Origin: Paenibacillus doosanensis
Lineage (GTDB): Bacteria > Bacillota > Bacilli > Paenibacillales > NBRC-103111
Reading direction: 5' to 3'
Length of the DNA: 64,000 nt
Assembly: GCF_025060755.1 (NCBI RefSeq)
Contig: NZ_JANYUY010000019.1
Coordinates: forward strand, 55,612 to 119,611
In this document: one piece after another, positions 41,832 to 50,416 of the stretch
How the letters are laid out: the number at the start of each line of letters is the position of its first letter
How positions within the stretch are numbered: the stretch's first letter is position 1
Translations under genes and position numbers: made by a program
The notes under the pieces: generated by a model
The model's database searches: none
What the model was told of the DNA's origin: nothing
Seen by the model: the letters and a program-made list of their open reading frames with translations, nothing else

Positions 41832-43916
41832 CTATTTGCTCGCGGCAAGCTTGCCCTGCTGAATTTCGTACATTTGCCTGTACTTGCCTTCCAGCTTCAT
41901 CAGCTGCTCGTGGTTGCCCCTCTCGACGATTTCTCCGCGGTCCAGCACCAGAATCAGATCGGCGTTCTTTACCGTCGAGAGCCGGTGAGCGATCACGAAC
42001 GTCGTTCTCCCCTGCTTCACCACATCGAGCGCCTGCTGAATGACCGCTTCCGTCTCCGTATCGATATTCGACGTCGCTTCATCCAGAATAAGAATCGCCG
42101 GATCGTAGGCCAGCGCCCGCGCGAACGAGATCAATTGCCGCTGGCCGGCGGACAGCGTGCTGCCCTTCTCGATAACCGGCTCGTCGATGCCGCGGGGCAA
42201 GTCTTTGAGCAGAGCGCCTGCACCTACGTCGGCCAGCACCTGTTCGATCCGCTCCCGGCTGATCGCAGGATCGCCTAGCGAAACATTGGAGCCGATCGTG
42301 CCGGTGAACAGGAACGGGTCCTGCAGAACGATCCCCATATGCTGCCGGATCGTTTGCCGCGGCAATGTCCGCGTATCCGTGCCGTCGATCGTAATGCGCC
42401 CCCGATCCGGGTCATAGAAGCGGAACAACAGATTGAGAATCGAGCTCTTGCCGGAGCCGGTATGGCCCACGAGAGCTATCGTCTGTCCTTGACGCGCGGC
42501 GAATGTCACTCCTTTGAGCACCGGTTCGTTGACCTTGTAGGAGAAAAAGACGTCTTCGAAGGTGACATCGCCTTTATAGCGCGCTATGCGCCGGTCCGAT
42601 ACGTCCTCGCCTTCCTGGTCGACCAGCGCGAACACCCGCTCGGCGGATACGAGGGCACGCTCCAGATTGGGCAGCTGATTGACAATATTTACCATCGGTT
42701 GGAACAGTCTGTTGAGATAATCGACGAAAGCGTACAGCACCCCGAGCGTCACCATGCCCTCTCCCCCGTTCAAGGAGGCTCCGCCGAAATACCAGATCAG
42801 CGCCGCCAGAGCCGTATTCCGGATCACCCCGACCAGATTGTGTCCGGTCCACGAGTTCAGGCTCAGCAGCTTGTTTTGGTAGGCGAACAAATGCGTATTG
42901 TGTATCTCGAACTGCTCCTGCACCCGCTTTTCCTTGCGGAATGCTTTGATGATCGTCATTCCCTGAATCGATTCGTTGATCATGCCGTTAATGTCGCTGA
43001 CCGTCTTGCGGATCATCCGGTTATACTTCTTGGCGATCCGTCCGTAAACGTAGATCCAGCCGGCCAACGCCGGAATGATGAACAGGCAGATTGCCGCCAG
43101 TCTGGCGTCAAGCACGAATAAAGCGATATATATCCCCAGCATATGAATCGTCCCGGTAAAAAAATTGGCCAGCACGTTGACGTACAGATCGCGGATCGTC
43201 TCCGTATCGTTCGTCACCCGGGAGACGACCTTGCCGGCCGGCAAGTTGTCGAAATAGCGGATCGGCAGACGGTTCAGCTGCGCGAATACATCCGTTCGCA
43301 TCAAGCGGATGATCCGGTTGGCGGTCGACTGCAGGTAGTAATGCTGTCCGTAGGTGAACACGGCCGACACGGCGACAAGCCCCAAATAATACAAGCACAG
43401 CTTAAGCATTCCGTCCAGCTCCGGCTTATAGAAGCCGAACAACTCCTCCAGCTGCAGCCGCTCGGCCGGATAAGACGCCCTCTGCCCGCCCTTGGTGATT
43501 CGAACGCTGCCGTCCTTCACGGTGCGTTCTCCGTCCCAGGCGACGGGCGATGCGATGAAATAATAAGCGCGGTCGATCTGGAGCACGCGGACTTCGTCGC
43601 CCCGCGTTTCTCCGGGCGTCCAATGATCCTCCCTCTTATACCGCTTGCCTTCGTAAGGAACGGAATAGCTCCCGCTATCGCTCGTTTCGTACCACGGCTT
43701 CTCGATACCGGAGATATGGACGTCGATAATTCTTTTGGCGATCAACGGACCGGCCAGATCCGTGCATACGGCGATCGCCAGCATCAGCAGAGCGACCAGA
43801 AACAGCCGCTTGAACCGGGCCGCGTAGCCGATCAGCCGCTTAATAATCCGTTCCTTGCTCCCCGGAGCCTGATCGAGGCCGAGCTCATTGCCGTATTCTT
43901 CTTCATATTCGCTCAT
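41832..43916 (-). CDS. bmrD: BmrD/YheH-like heterodimeric ABC multidrug exporter subunit
   Basis: 694 residues. Six-helix permease domain with a long insert of about 100 residues between TM1 and TM2 (extracellular, as in BmrD), then an ATPase: Walker A VGHTGSGKSSILNLL, signature LSAGQRQ instead of LSGGQ, and Walker B ILILDEATSN with the catalytic Glu. The altered signature together with the partner's altered Walker B is typical of asymmetric heterodimers. The ATG overlaps the partner's stop (ATGA). Drugs or lipids exported are not known. Confidence 0.85.
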   Translation of the reverse strand: MSEYEEEYGNELGLDQAPGSKERIIKRLIGYAARFKRLFLVALLMLAIAVCTDLAGPLIAKRIIDVHISGIEKPWYETSDSGSYSVPYEGKRYKREDHWTPGETRGDEVRVLQIDRAYYFIASPVAWDGERTVKDGSVRITKGGQRASYPAERLQLEELFGFYKPELDGMLKLCLYYLGLVAVSAVFTYGQHYYLQSTANRIIRLMRTDVFAQLNRLPIRYFDNLPAGKVVSRVTNDTETIRDLYVNVLANFFTGTIHMLGIYIALFVLDARLAAICLFIIPALAGWIYVYGRIAKKYNRMIRKTVSDINGMINESIQGMTIIKAFRKEKRVQEQFEIHNTHLFAYQNKLLSLNSWTGHNLVGVIRNTALAALIWYFGGASLNGGEGMVTLGVLYAFVDYLNRLFQPMVNIVNQLPNLERALVSAERVFALVDQEGEDVSDRRIARYKGDVTFEDVFFSYKVNEPVLKGVTFAARQGQTIALVGHTGSGKSSILNLLFRFYDPDRGRITIDGTDTRTLPRQTIRQHMGIVLQDPFLFTGTIGSNVSLGDPAISRERIEQVLADVGAGALLKDLPRGIDEPVIEKGSTLSAGQRQLISFARALAYDPAILILDEATSNIDTETEAVIQQALDVVKQGRTTFVIAHRLSTVKNADLILVLDRGEIVERGNHEQLMKLEGKYRQMYEIQQGKLAASK

Positions 43917-45676
43917 CGGTTCTGCACATCTCCTTCCGTTCGCTGCGCCTCCAGCTGCTGGCGGTCGAACTGCTCCCGGTACCAACCGCCGGAGCGCAGC
44001 AGCTCTTCATGAGTTCCCCGCTCCGTTACGGCCCCTTCGTCCAGTACGAGAATCAGATCGGCATGCTGCACGGCCGACAGACGATGCGTGGCGATCACGG
44101 TGGTTTTGCCGGCGCGCGCCTTATAGATGTTGGCGATAATCTCGGCCTCCGTACGGGCGTCGACGGCGGACATGGAATCGTCAAGCAGCAGGATGTGCGG
44201 ATCGGCGATCAGCGCCCGCGCCATCGATACGCGCTGCTTCTGCCCTCCCGAGAGGGCGACTCCCTTTTCGCCGACCAGCGTCTTCATGCCGTCCGGCAGC
44301 ATCGGCAAATCTTTGTGAAATGCGGCTAAGCGCACCGCTTGATCCAGCTCTTCGTCCGAGGCGCGTTCATTGCCGAAACGGATATTGTCGCGAATCGTCT
44401 GGGAGAACAGGAACGCTTCCTGCGGCACATAGCCGAGCCATGATTTCAGCCGGTCCATATCGATCTCCCCGACGGGAACGCCGGACAGCGTCACCTCTCC
44501 CCGGCCTGCCGGATACTCGCGCAGCAGCTGCTTGATCAGCGTCGACTTGCCCGATCCCGTCCGGCCGACGATACCCAGCGTTTGGCCGGATTCGAGCCTG
44601 AACGTCACTTCCTTAAGATTGTCTACCGCCGAAGACGGGTAGCGGAACGTCACGTTCCTGAACTCAATGCCGCCCGGCAGCGCGGGGCTTACGGCATCCT
44701 CGGGGTCAGGAACGTCCGGGGCGTGCTGCAGCGTCTCGTTGACCCGATCCAGCGAGGCGTTGCCCCGCTGCATGATATTGATGAGCTCCCCGATCGCGAA
44801 CATCGGCCAAATCATCATCCCGAGATAGACGTTGAACGATACGAGCCCGCCGATGGTCAATTCGTTATGAAATACGAGATAAGCGCCGTAGCTCAGACCG
44901 ATGATGTAGCTGAGCCCTACCAAAATTTTGATCGTCGGCTCGAACAGCGAGTCGATTCGCACGACCGCCAGATTTTTATCCAGCACATCCTGAGTCACCG
45001 CGGCGAACTGGCGCTCGGCGGACCGCTCCTGAGTATAGGCGCGAATGACCCGGATGCCGGAGATCGTCTCCAGCACCCCCTCGTTCATATCGCCGAATGC
45101 GTCCTGAGCAGCCATATATCGCTTGTGAATCCATTTGCCGTAGCAGCTGACCAGCACCGCCATCACCGGCAGCGGCAGGATCGCCGCAAGCGTCAGCTTC
45201 CACGAGACGAAGAAAATCATCGTAACGAGCAGCGTCGCCATCCACAAGGTGGAATCGAGCAGCGTCAATATGCCGAAGCCGGCGGTTTGCGCCACGGCCT
45301 GCAAATCGTTCGTTGCCCTCGCCATCAAATCTCCGGTCCGGTTTTTCTCGTAAAAAGACGGCGTCATGTTCAAAAAATGGCGCATCAGCCGGCTGCGCAT
45401 CGTGCGCTCCATAACGAAAGCGCCCCCGAACAGTCTATACCCCCACAAGTACGAAATAAAATAGACGGTCACGGTAATCGCGGCCAGAGCGGCAATCGTT
45501 TTCGCCACGTAACCGAAGGTTAAATGTCCCAAGGCGATCGCATCGATAGAACGGCCTACCAGCATCGGCGGGAATATTTCCAGAATGCCCGCCGCGACAA
45601 GTAAAACGACGGCGAGCGAATACCGCTTCCATTCCTCGCGGAAAAACCAGCTCAGCTTGCGCATAACGGTTAACAC
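43913..45676 (-). CDS. bmrC: BmrC/YheI-like heterodimeric ABC multidrug exporter subunit
   Basis: About 587 residues. Six-helix permease (residues about 15-310) and ATPase with VGRTGSGKSTLIKQLL, signature LSGGQKQRVSMARAL and Walker B ILLLDDSMSAVD, where the catalytic Glu is replaced by Asp, as in BmrC. It pairs with the BmrD-like subunit downstream. The start is taken as GTG 45676 (GGAG 10 bases upstream), ATG four codons later being possible. Expression is probably controlled by the leader peptide/terminator arrangement just upstream. Confidence 0.85.
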   Translation of the reverse strand: MLTVMRKLSWFFREEWKRYSLAVVLLVAAGILEIFPPMLVGRSIDAIALGHLTFGYVAKTIAALAAITVTVYFISYLWGYRLFGGAFVMERTMRSRLMRHFLNMTPSFYEKNRTGDLMARATNDLQAVAQTAGFGILTLLDSTLWMATLLVTMIFFVSWKLTLAAILPLPVMAVLVSCYGKWIHKRYMAAQDAFGDMNEGVLETISGIRVIRAYTQERSAERQFAAVTQDVLDKNLAVVRIDSLFEPTIKILVGLSYIIGLSYGAYLVFHNELTIGGLVSFNVYLGMMIWPMFAIGELINIMQRGNASLDRVNETLQHAPDVPDPEDAVSPALPGGIEFRNVTFRYPSSAVDNLKEVTFRLESGQTLGIVGRTGSGKSTLIKQLLREYPAGRGEVTLSGVPVGEIDMDRLKSWLGYVPQEAFLFSQTIRDNIRFGNERASDEELDQAVRLAAFHKDLPMLPDGMKTLVGEKGVALSGGQKQRVSMARALIADPHILLLDDSMSAVDARTEAEIIANIYKARAGKTTVIATHRLSAVQHADLILVLDEGAVTERGTHEELLRSGGWYREQFDRQQLEAQRTEGDVQNR

Positions 45677-45703
45677 GGTTTCTTCACTCCTCTCTGTATA
45701 CAC

Positions 45704-45733
45704 AAAAAAACACACAGCCCGAAGGCAATGTGC
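45704..45733 (-). terminator. Leader terminator before the bmrCD-like operon (attenuator)
   Basis: On the minus strand CACATTGCC-TTCG-GGCTGTGTG (one mismatch) followed by seven T, 28 bases before the first ABC gene. It lies after the leader peptide ORF. Upstream, other hairpins (TATAG...CTATA at about 45736-45750 and AGCGC...GCGCT overlapping the leader stop) could form the alternative fold. Confidence 0.75.
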
Positions 45734-45811
45734 TTCTATAGGGTCTCTATAAGCGCACGCCACCTGGGGGGCAAGTGTCCTGCGCCACGATATACGGCGG
45801 CCCGGAAGCGC

Positions 45812-45928
45812 CTAACGCGCTCTCCCATCCGTTATCCGGGGGCAGGAGCAAAGACAAACGGGATGCTTTTTCGAAAAACGTATGTCAAGCTGCGGCGCTT
45901 GGACGAATTCGCTTTCCATATTAGGCAT
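45812..45928 (-). CDS. 38-residue leader peptide of the ABC exporter operon
   Basis: ATG ending at 45928 with AAAGGAG nine bases upstream opens a 38-codon frame that ends (TAG, 45812-45814) about 80 bases before the terminator hairpin. The peptide starts MPNMESEFVQAPQLDIRF and ends in a Cys-rich stretch PVCLCSCPRITDGRAR. In B. subtilis the bmrB leader peptide mediates drug-dependent attenuation of bmrCD by stalled ribosomes. The layout here is the same; the peptide sequence need not be conserved. Confidence 0.65.
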   Translation of the reverse strand: MPNMESEFVQAPQLDIRFSKKHPVCLCSCPRITDGRAR

Positions 45929-45972
45929 AAGTTTGCTCTCCTTTCCGGTCCGGTCGATGAGGGTACATCAGA

Positions 45973-46002
45973 ACGTTAGCACGCCTCCGCCCGCGCTGTC
46001 AA
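45973..46002 (-). promoter_or_regulatory. Promoter of the leader peptide / ABC exporter operon
   Basis: Minus strand: TTGACA (45997-46002, perfect) with TAACGT or CTAACG (about 45973-45979) 17-18 bp downstream, start near 45967. An ATTTG-N8-CAAAT inverted repeat at 46019-46036 lies upstream and could be an operator. Confidence 0.6.
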
Positions 46003-46179
46003 TGAATTACAGTCGATTATTTGGTTATAATCAAATTCCCCCTCCGCCTAGTAAAATTTAAGCCTTTAGAACGATGCGCCAAGCCCGGATTTATGGTAAT
46101 CTGATGAAATCGCCCGAACACGAACATATGTGCGTTGTTATAGCGAAGGCATCTTAGAACAATCGGAGGTTAGAGGATT

Positions 46180-46677
46180 ATGCTCCAACGAACGCATGGG
46201 CTGGCGGGAGTCGTGGCGGCGGAGCTCGTGCTGCAGCATTTTCAAGTGCCCGTTTGGTCCTGGGAGACGGCCGGGGCTATTCTGCTCGGCTGCTTTGCCG
46301 GACCGCTTGCGGATATCGACAAGCCGGGCTCGGTGATGGCCAAATTGTTTTTTCCGTTATCGGCTTTGCTGAAGCTGCTGGGCATTCATCATCGCACGAT
46401 GACGCATTCCATCGTATTCACCGCTCTGATCGCGGGAGCGTTAAGTCCGCTTCCCCCGTTATACGGGTGGACGTTTGTATGGGCGTACGCCTCGCATCCG
46501 CTGATCGACCTGCTTAATGAGCAGGGTGTCGCGCTGCTGTGGCCGATCCGCAGGAAATTCCGGCTGCTGCCCAAATTTCTTGCGATCGATACGGGCTCAC
46601 GAGCCGAAGACGCCTTTCACATTGCGCTTGTCGTTATAGGCGTATGGCTGCTCGTTCGATACGCGCTGGCCGGATGA
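46180..46677 (+). CDS. YdjM-family membrane-bound metal-dependent hydrolase
   Basis: 165 residues. Family motifs LADIDKPGS and HHRTMTHSI, with His/Asp that would bind metal at the membrane face, and WAYASHPLIDLLN. Three or four hydrophobic segments. Such proteins (YdjM; LexA-regulated in E. coli) are of unknown substrate, often called phospholipase-like or metal-dependent hydrolases. GGAGG lies upstream of the ATG. It faces the oligoendopeptidase gene and shares a bidirectional terminator with it. I see no LexA box. Confidence 0.8.
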   Translation: MLQRTHGLAGVVAAELVLQHFQVPVWSWETAGAILLGCFAGPLADIDKPGSVMAKLFFPLSALLKLLGIHHRTMTHSIVFTALIAGALSPLPPLYGWTFVWAYASHPLIDLLNEQGVALLWPIRRKFRLLPKFLAIDTGSRAEDAFHIALVVIGVWLLVRYALAG

Positions 46678-46702
46678 TGCATAAGAGGATCGGACGGCAG
46701 GA

Positions 46703-46746
46703 CAAGCACCGCATTCCCGGGACATTCCCTGCGAACGCGGTGCTTG
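46703..46746. terminator. Bidirectional terminator
   Basis: CAAGCACCGC (46703-46712) pairs with GCGGTGCTTG (46737-46746); TTTG follows. Between convergent genes. Confidence 0.75.
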
Positions 46747-46764
46747 TTTGCGTGCAGCCTATGG

Positions 46765-48456
46765 TTACAGCTTGGTATCGTCGATGGCGTTAAGCCAGCC
46801 GCGAATATCCCCGATAATGGCGGAGACGCAGCCGTCCTCGAACGGAGAGCGCAGCCCCGCCAGCTTCACAAGCTCGGTGAACGATCCGCTGCCCCCGGCC
46901 CGGCACAGCTTCAGATAGCTCGCCCAAGCGGCCGCGCGGTCGTCCCGGGCGTACTTCCAATACTGCAGCGCGCAAATCTGCGCAAGCGTGTAGTCGATAT
47001 AGTAGAACGGGCTTTTGAAAATATGCTGCTGCTGATGCCAGAAGCCGCCCCGTTCCAGGAACGGCATATCGTCGTACACGCGGGTCGGTATATATTTGCG
47101 TTCGATGTCTCGCCATACTTGCTTGCGCTCGGACGGAGTCATGTCGGGCTCTTCATAAATCCGGTGCTGGAATTCGTCGACGGCCACGCCGTACGGAATG
47201 AACGTAATCGCTCCGCTAAGATGCGAAAATTTATATTTATCCGCATCCTCCTCGAAGAACGAATCGATCCAGGGCCAAGCGAAAAACTCCATGCTCATCG
47301 AATGAATCTCACAGGCGTCAAGCGTCGGATGAATGTATTCCGGTACCGCGAAATCCCGGCTCATATAAGCTTGGAACGCATGCCCCGCCTCGTGGGTCAG
47401 CACGTCGACATCATGCGAGGTGCCGTTGAAATTGGAAAAGATGAACGGGGCTTTATACGCCGAAATATAAGAGCAGTACCCGCCCACGCGCTTGCCCGGC
47501 TTGCTCTCCAAATCCATCAAGCCGTTATCCAGCATAAACCGGAAAAATGCATCCGTCTCCGGCGACATCTCCGCGTACATCGTCTTCGCTTTGCCGACGA
47601 TCCACTCCGGTCCTCCCTTCGGTTTCGGATTGCCGGTCAAATACGACAAATTATCGTAATATTTGAGCGAGTCGAGGCCGAGACGAGCTCGCCTCCGCTC
47701 GCTCAGCTCCGAGGCCGCCGGAACGATATGCTCAATCACCTGCTTGCGGAATTCGGCGACTTGGCTCGGGCCGTAATCGGTGCGGTCCATCCGGTCGTAC
47801 GCGAGCTCGACGAAGCTGCGGTAGCCGAGCTTCCGGGCGATGCGCGTGCGCAGATGAACGAGATGATCGTAGATGGCGTCGATCGTATGCTCGTTCGCTT
47901 CGAAAAAGGAATAGCGCGCATCCGTCGCCCGCTTGCGGGTCTCCCGGTCGGTCGACTGCATATAAGGAGCGAGCTGGGACAGCGTCCTCTCCTGCCCGTC
48001 AAATTCGATTTTGGCCGACGCTACGAGCTTTATGTATTCGCTTGTTTTTTTGTTCTCTTCCTTCAGATCGCCGACGATATCCGGCGAGAAGGTTTTGACG
48101 GACAGCTCTGCCCCAGCGAATAGCTGCCGCCCCCACTTGGCTTCCAGCTCCTTGCGGAACGGCGATCCGGCCAGCGCCTTGTAATAATCCGTAATAAGCC
48201 CTTGATAGACGGGCGATTGCTCGTCGATATAATCCTGCTCCGCTTTGCAGCCTGCATCCGCCGTATTGATCGAGTAACGGATACGGGCTATGGTGAACAT
48301 CGACGAAACCTTCGTCCGGGCCGCATTGATCGCTTCCATCGCGGCGTCCTGCTCCTCCAGCGTGGCCGCGGAAACGAAACGGTCCAGCAGCGCGGTGAAA
48401 TCGCGCCGGAATTGCTCCATATCGGGGCGTTCGTAAACATAATCTGGAAACTTCAT
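46765..48456 (-). CDS. M3 family oligoendopeptidase (PepF/Pz-peptidase type)
   Basis: 563 residues. Zinc metallopeptidase that cleaves short peptides in the cytoplasm. Active site LTHEAGHAFQAY (HExxH) with a third ligand Glu in the downstream CEIHSMSMEFF. Other family parts: the N-terminal helical lid region and a C-terminal Tyr region FYYIDYTLAQICALQ. AAGG lies seven bases before the ATG. It is a single gene; no peptide-uptake gene is adjacent. Confidence 0.9.
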   Translation of the reverse strand: MKFPDYVYERPDMEQFRRDFTALLDRFVSAATLEEQDAAMEAINAARTKVSSMFTIARIRYSINTADAGCKAEQDYIDEQSPVYQGLITDYYKALAGSPFRKELEAKWGRQLFAGAELSVKTFSPDIVGDLKEENKKTSEYIKLVASAKIEFDGQERTLSQLAPYMQSTDRETRKRATDARYSFFEANEHTIDAIYDHLVHLRTRIARKLGYRSFVELAYDRMDRTDYGPSQVAEFRKQVIEHIVPAASELSERRRARLGLDSLKYYDNLSYLTGNPKPKGGPEWIVGKAKTMYAEMSPETDAFFRFMLDNGLMDLESKPGKRVGGYCSYISAYKAPFIFSNFNGTSHDVDVLTHEAGHAFQAYMSRDFAVPEYIHPTLDACEIHSMSMEFFAWPWIDSFFEEDADKYKFSHLSGAITFIPYGVAVDEFQHRIYEEPDMTPSERKQVWRDIERKYIPTRVYDDMPFLERGGFWHQQQHIFKSPFYYIDYTLAQICALQYWKYARDDRAAAWASYLKLCRAGGSGSFTELVKLAGLRSPFEDGCVSAIIGDIRGWLNAIDDTKL

Positions 48457-48604
48457 CGGCAGCCTTCTCTCTCTATGGATTGGGGTTCTGTAATAGTATA
48501 TCAGGAAACGGGCGCAGGAAGTCCTATCATTTTCAGTTCATAATCGATGGGGATCGGGGCATACTGAGGAAGGAATTAACTTATTACCCAGGGAGGTTTC
48601 ACCT

Positions 48605-48895
48605 TTGGCACAACAAAACCAAAACGGAAATCATAACGGTGATCAAAGCGGCAATCAGGAGGATCTGCTGCAGCAGGTTCAACAGGCGGCGCAAGAAGCG
48701 CAAAAGACGGCGGAAGAAACGAAGCAAATCGCTCAGCAGGTTCAGACGACTGCCGCCGCCAACCAGCTTCAGGACGCTCAGCAGCAGCTTCAGCAGGCGC
48801 AGGATTTGGTGAAGCAAGCCGAGCAGTCGACCAGCCAGTCGCAATCCGGAGGCGGGCAAGGCGGCGACTCCTCTCAGGAAATGAGCTCCTCCTGA
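48605..48895 (+). CDS. Gln-rich helical protein, unknown
   Basis: 96 residues, Gln about one quarter, with Asn/Gly-rich ends; the middle (about 18-80) is a long amphipathic helix built of repeats such as QQAQDLVKQAEQS and QEAQKTAEETKQ. No signal peptide, Cys or membrane segment. The start is TTG 48605, eight bases after AGGGAGG. No family recognised; such proteins may associate with spores or the cell surface, but there is no evidence for that here. Confidence 0.6.
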   Translation: MAQQNQNGNHNGDQSGNQEDLLQQVQQAAQEAQKTAEETKQIAQQVQTTAAANQLQDAQQQLQQAQDLVKQAEQSTSQSQSGGGQGGDSSQEMSSS

Positions 48896-49299
48896 AGCTG
48901 TTTGTCCGAACCGTAACGATCGGCCGCGTTTAGCGTTCCCATTGAAAGAGCGCCGGCGCCGTTTCGCAAACATCTTCCGCTCGCTCTTGTTCCCGGATTT
49001 CTTGAATGGTTTGCCCGTAGAATAACGGAAATCCGGGCACAAGGCTTCTTCAGACTTGCTCCGCGGCCTGCGTCTGCAGATAGAAGGATAGAAGTGTCGC
49101 TCGCCGTGCCGACTCTCTATCGGCCCTACGGCCGCGTTTTCATCATTGTTTTTAAGTATGATGAAAACGTCGTTCAAGCGTCGCCCCGATCGTCTCATTT
49201 TTTACACCCGCCGCCAGAAAATCTGTCGTATAATGGATGGGAACGAGACAGCTGAGACGATGCTCTGTGAACCTAACAATCGCCGGGGTGATGGGTTAA
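48896..49299 (+). other. Intergenic sequence with an inverted repeat
   Basis: About 400 bases without a gene. CCCGGATTTC (48992-49001) and GAAATCCGGG (49028-49037) form a perfect 10-bp inverted repeat with a 26-base loop and no T-run; role unknown. CGGCC-type GC-rich hairpins occur near 49120. No open frame looks convincing. Confidence 0.4.
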
Positions 49300-50301
49300 A
49301 TGAAAAAACGAGCCGTATTTTTGGGAGATCCGCAGCGGGTCCGCAATGTGTACCAGCCTCATCTTCGTCAGGAATTGCAAACGCTTGCCGATATGTATCC
49401 GGAAATTGTGAACAAAGACCGTATGCAGCAGCACGCCCCCTTCCTTCAGACCGCCGAAATTATCTTCTCTACTTGGGGAATGCCTGCGCTGACGGAAGAG
49501 GAAATTAAGCGCTTTTTTCCCAATTTGAGAGCGCTTTTTTATGCTGCCGGCAGCGTGCAGAACTTCGCCAAGCCGTTCTTGTACAACAATGTCATCGTGG
49601 TGAGCGCCTGGGCGGCCAACGCGGTTCCGGTGGCGGAGTATACCGCAGCCCAGATTGTGCTGGCGAACAAAGGCTTCTATCAGAGCGCGCTGCTGTGCAA
49701 GGAGCGGCGCAATGAGGCCGTGCAGCACGCAAGGGCGTTTCCCGGCAATTACAACGCCAAGGTCGGCATTCTCGGAGCCGGCATGATCGGTAAGAAGGTG
49801 ATTGAGCTGTTGAAGCCGTATCAGCTGGACATCTATGTGTTCGATCCCTTTTTGCCCGATGCTGCCGCCGAACAAATGCAGGTGAAGAAAGCCGGTCTGG
49901 TCGACATTTTCTCCCAATGCCACACCATCTCGAACCATTTGGCCAATCTCCCGGCAACGGTGGGATTAGTGAACAAGGAGCATTTCAGCCGGATGCTTCC
50001 TTATGCGACTCTCATTAACACCGGCCGGGGCCGGCAGTTCGTGGAGCGGGATTTGGTCGAAGCGCTGCGCGCCGTACCTACGAGAACGGCGGTTCTCGAC
50101 GTGACTTACCCCGAGCCGGTCCCGGAAGACAGCGAGCTGCTGCAGCTCGATAACGTCATTCTGACACCGCATATCGCCGGAAGCAATCCGGTTGAGGCGG
50201 CGCGAATGGCCGGGTACGTCGTCGATGAATTTCGCCGCTACCTGCGCGAGGAAGCTTTGCAGTATCAGGTATCGTTAAAGATGCTGGAGACGATGGCGTA
50301 A
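49300..50301 (+). CDS. D-isomer specific 2-hydroxyacid dehydrogenase
   Basis: 333 residues. NAD(P)-binding motif VGILGAGMIGKKVIELL, then the catalytic Arg in LINTGRGRQ, Glu in YPEPVPEDS and His in TPHIAGS. The family reduces 2-keto acids to D-hydroxy acids (or the reverse). The substrate is not determined. A GGGGTGATGGG purine stretch precedes the ATG. It converges on the sulfatase operon and shares a bidirectional hairpin with it. Confidence 0.85.
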   Translation: MKKRAVFLGDPQRVRNVYQPHLRQELQTLADMYPEIVNKDRMQQHAPFLQTAEIIFSTWGMPALTEEEIKRFFPNLRALFYAAGSVQNFAKPFLYNNVIVVSAWAANAVPVAEYTAAQIVLANKGFYQSALLCKERRNEAVQHARAFPGNYNAKVGILGAGMIGKKVIELLKPYQLDIYVFDPFLPDAAAEQMQVKKAGLVDIFSQCHTISNHLANLPATVGLVNKEHFSRMLPYATLINTGRGRQFVERDLVEALRAVPTRTAVLDVTYPEPVPEDSELLQLDNVILTPHIAGSNPVEAARMAGYVVDEFRRYLREEALQYQVSLKMLETMA

Positions 50302-50325
50302 CCCGCCACGGATAACGACAGACAA

Positions 50326-50349
50326 ACAGGCCGCCTGAGGGCGGCCTGT
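50326..50349. terminator. Hairpin between dehydrogenase and sulfatase genes
   Basis: ACAGGCCGCC-TGAG-GGCGGCCTGT, a perfect 10-bp stem; a T-rich tail only on the minus strand (TTTGTC). Confidence 0.65.
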
Positions 50350-50416
50350 CTTCATGGACGGAGCCGGCCCGCTCCGTCCTTCTTCTTGGAGAAGCGGCGA
50401 AATGCGAGACGCCGGC

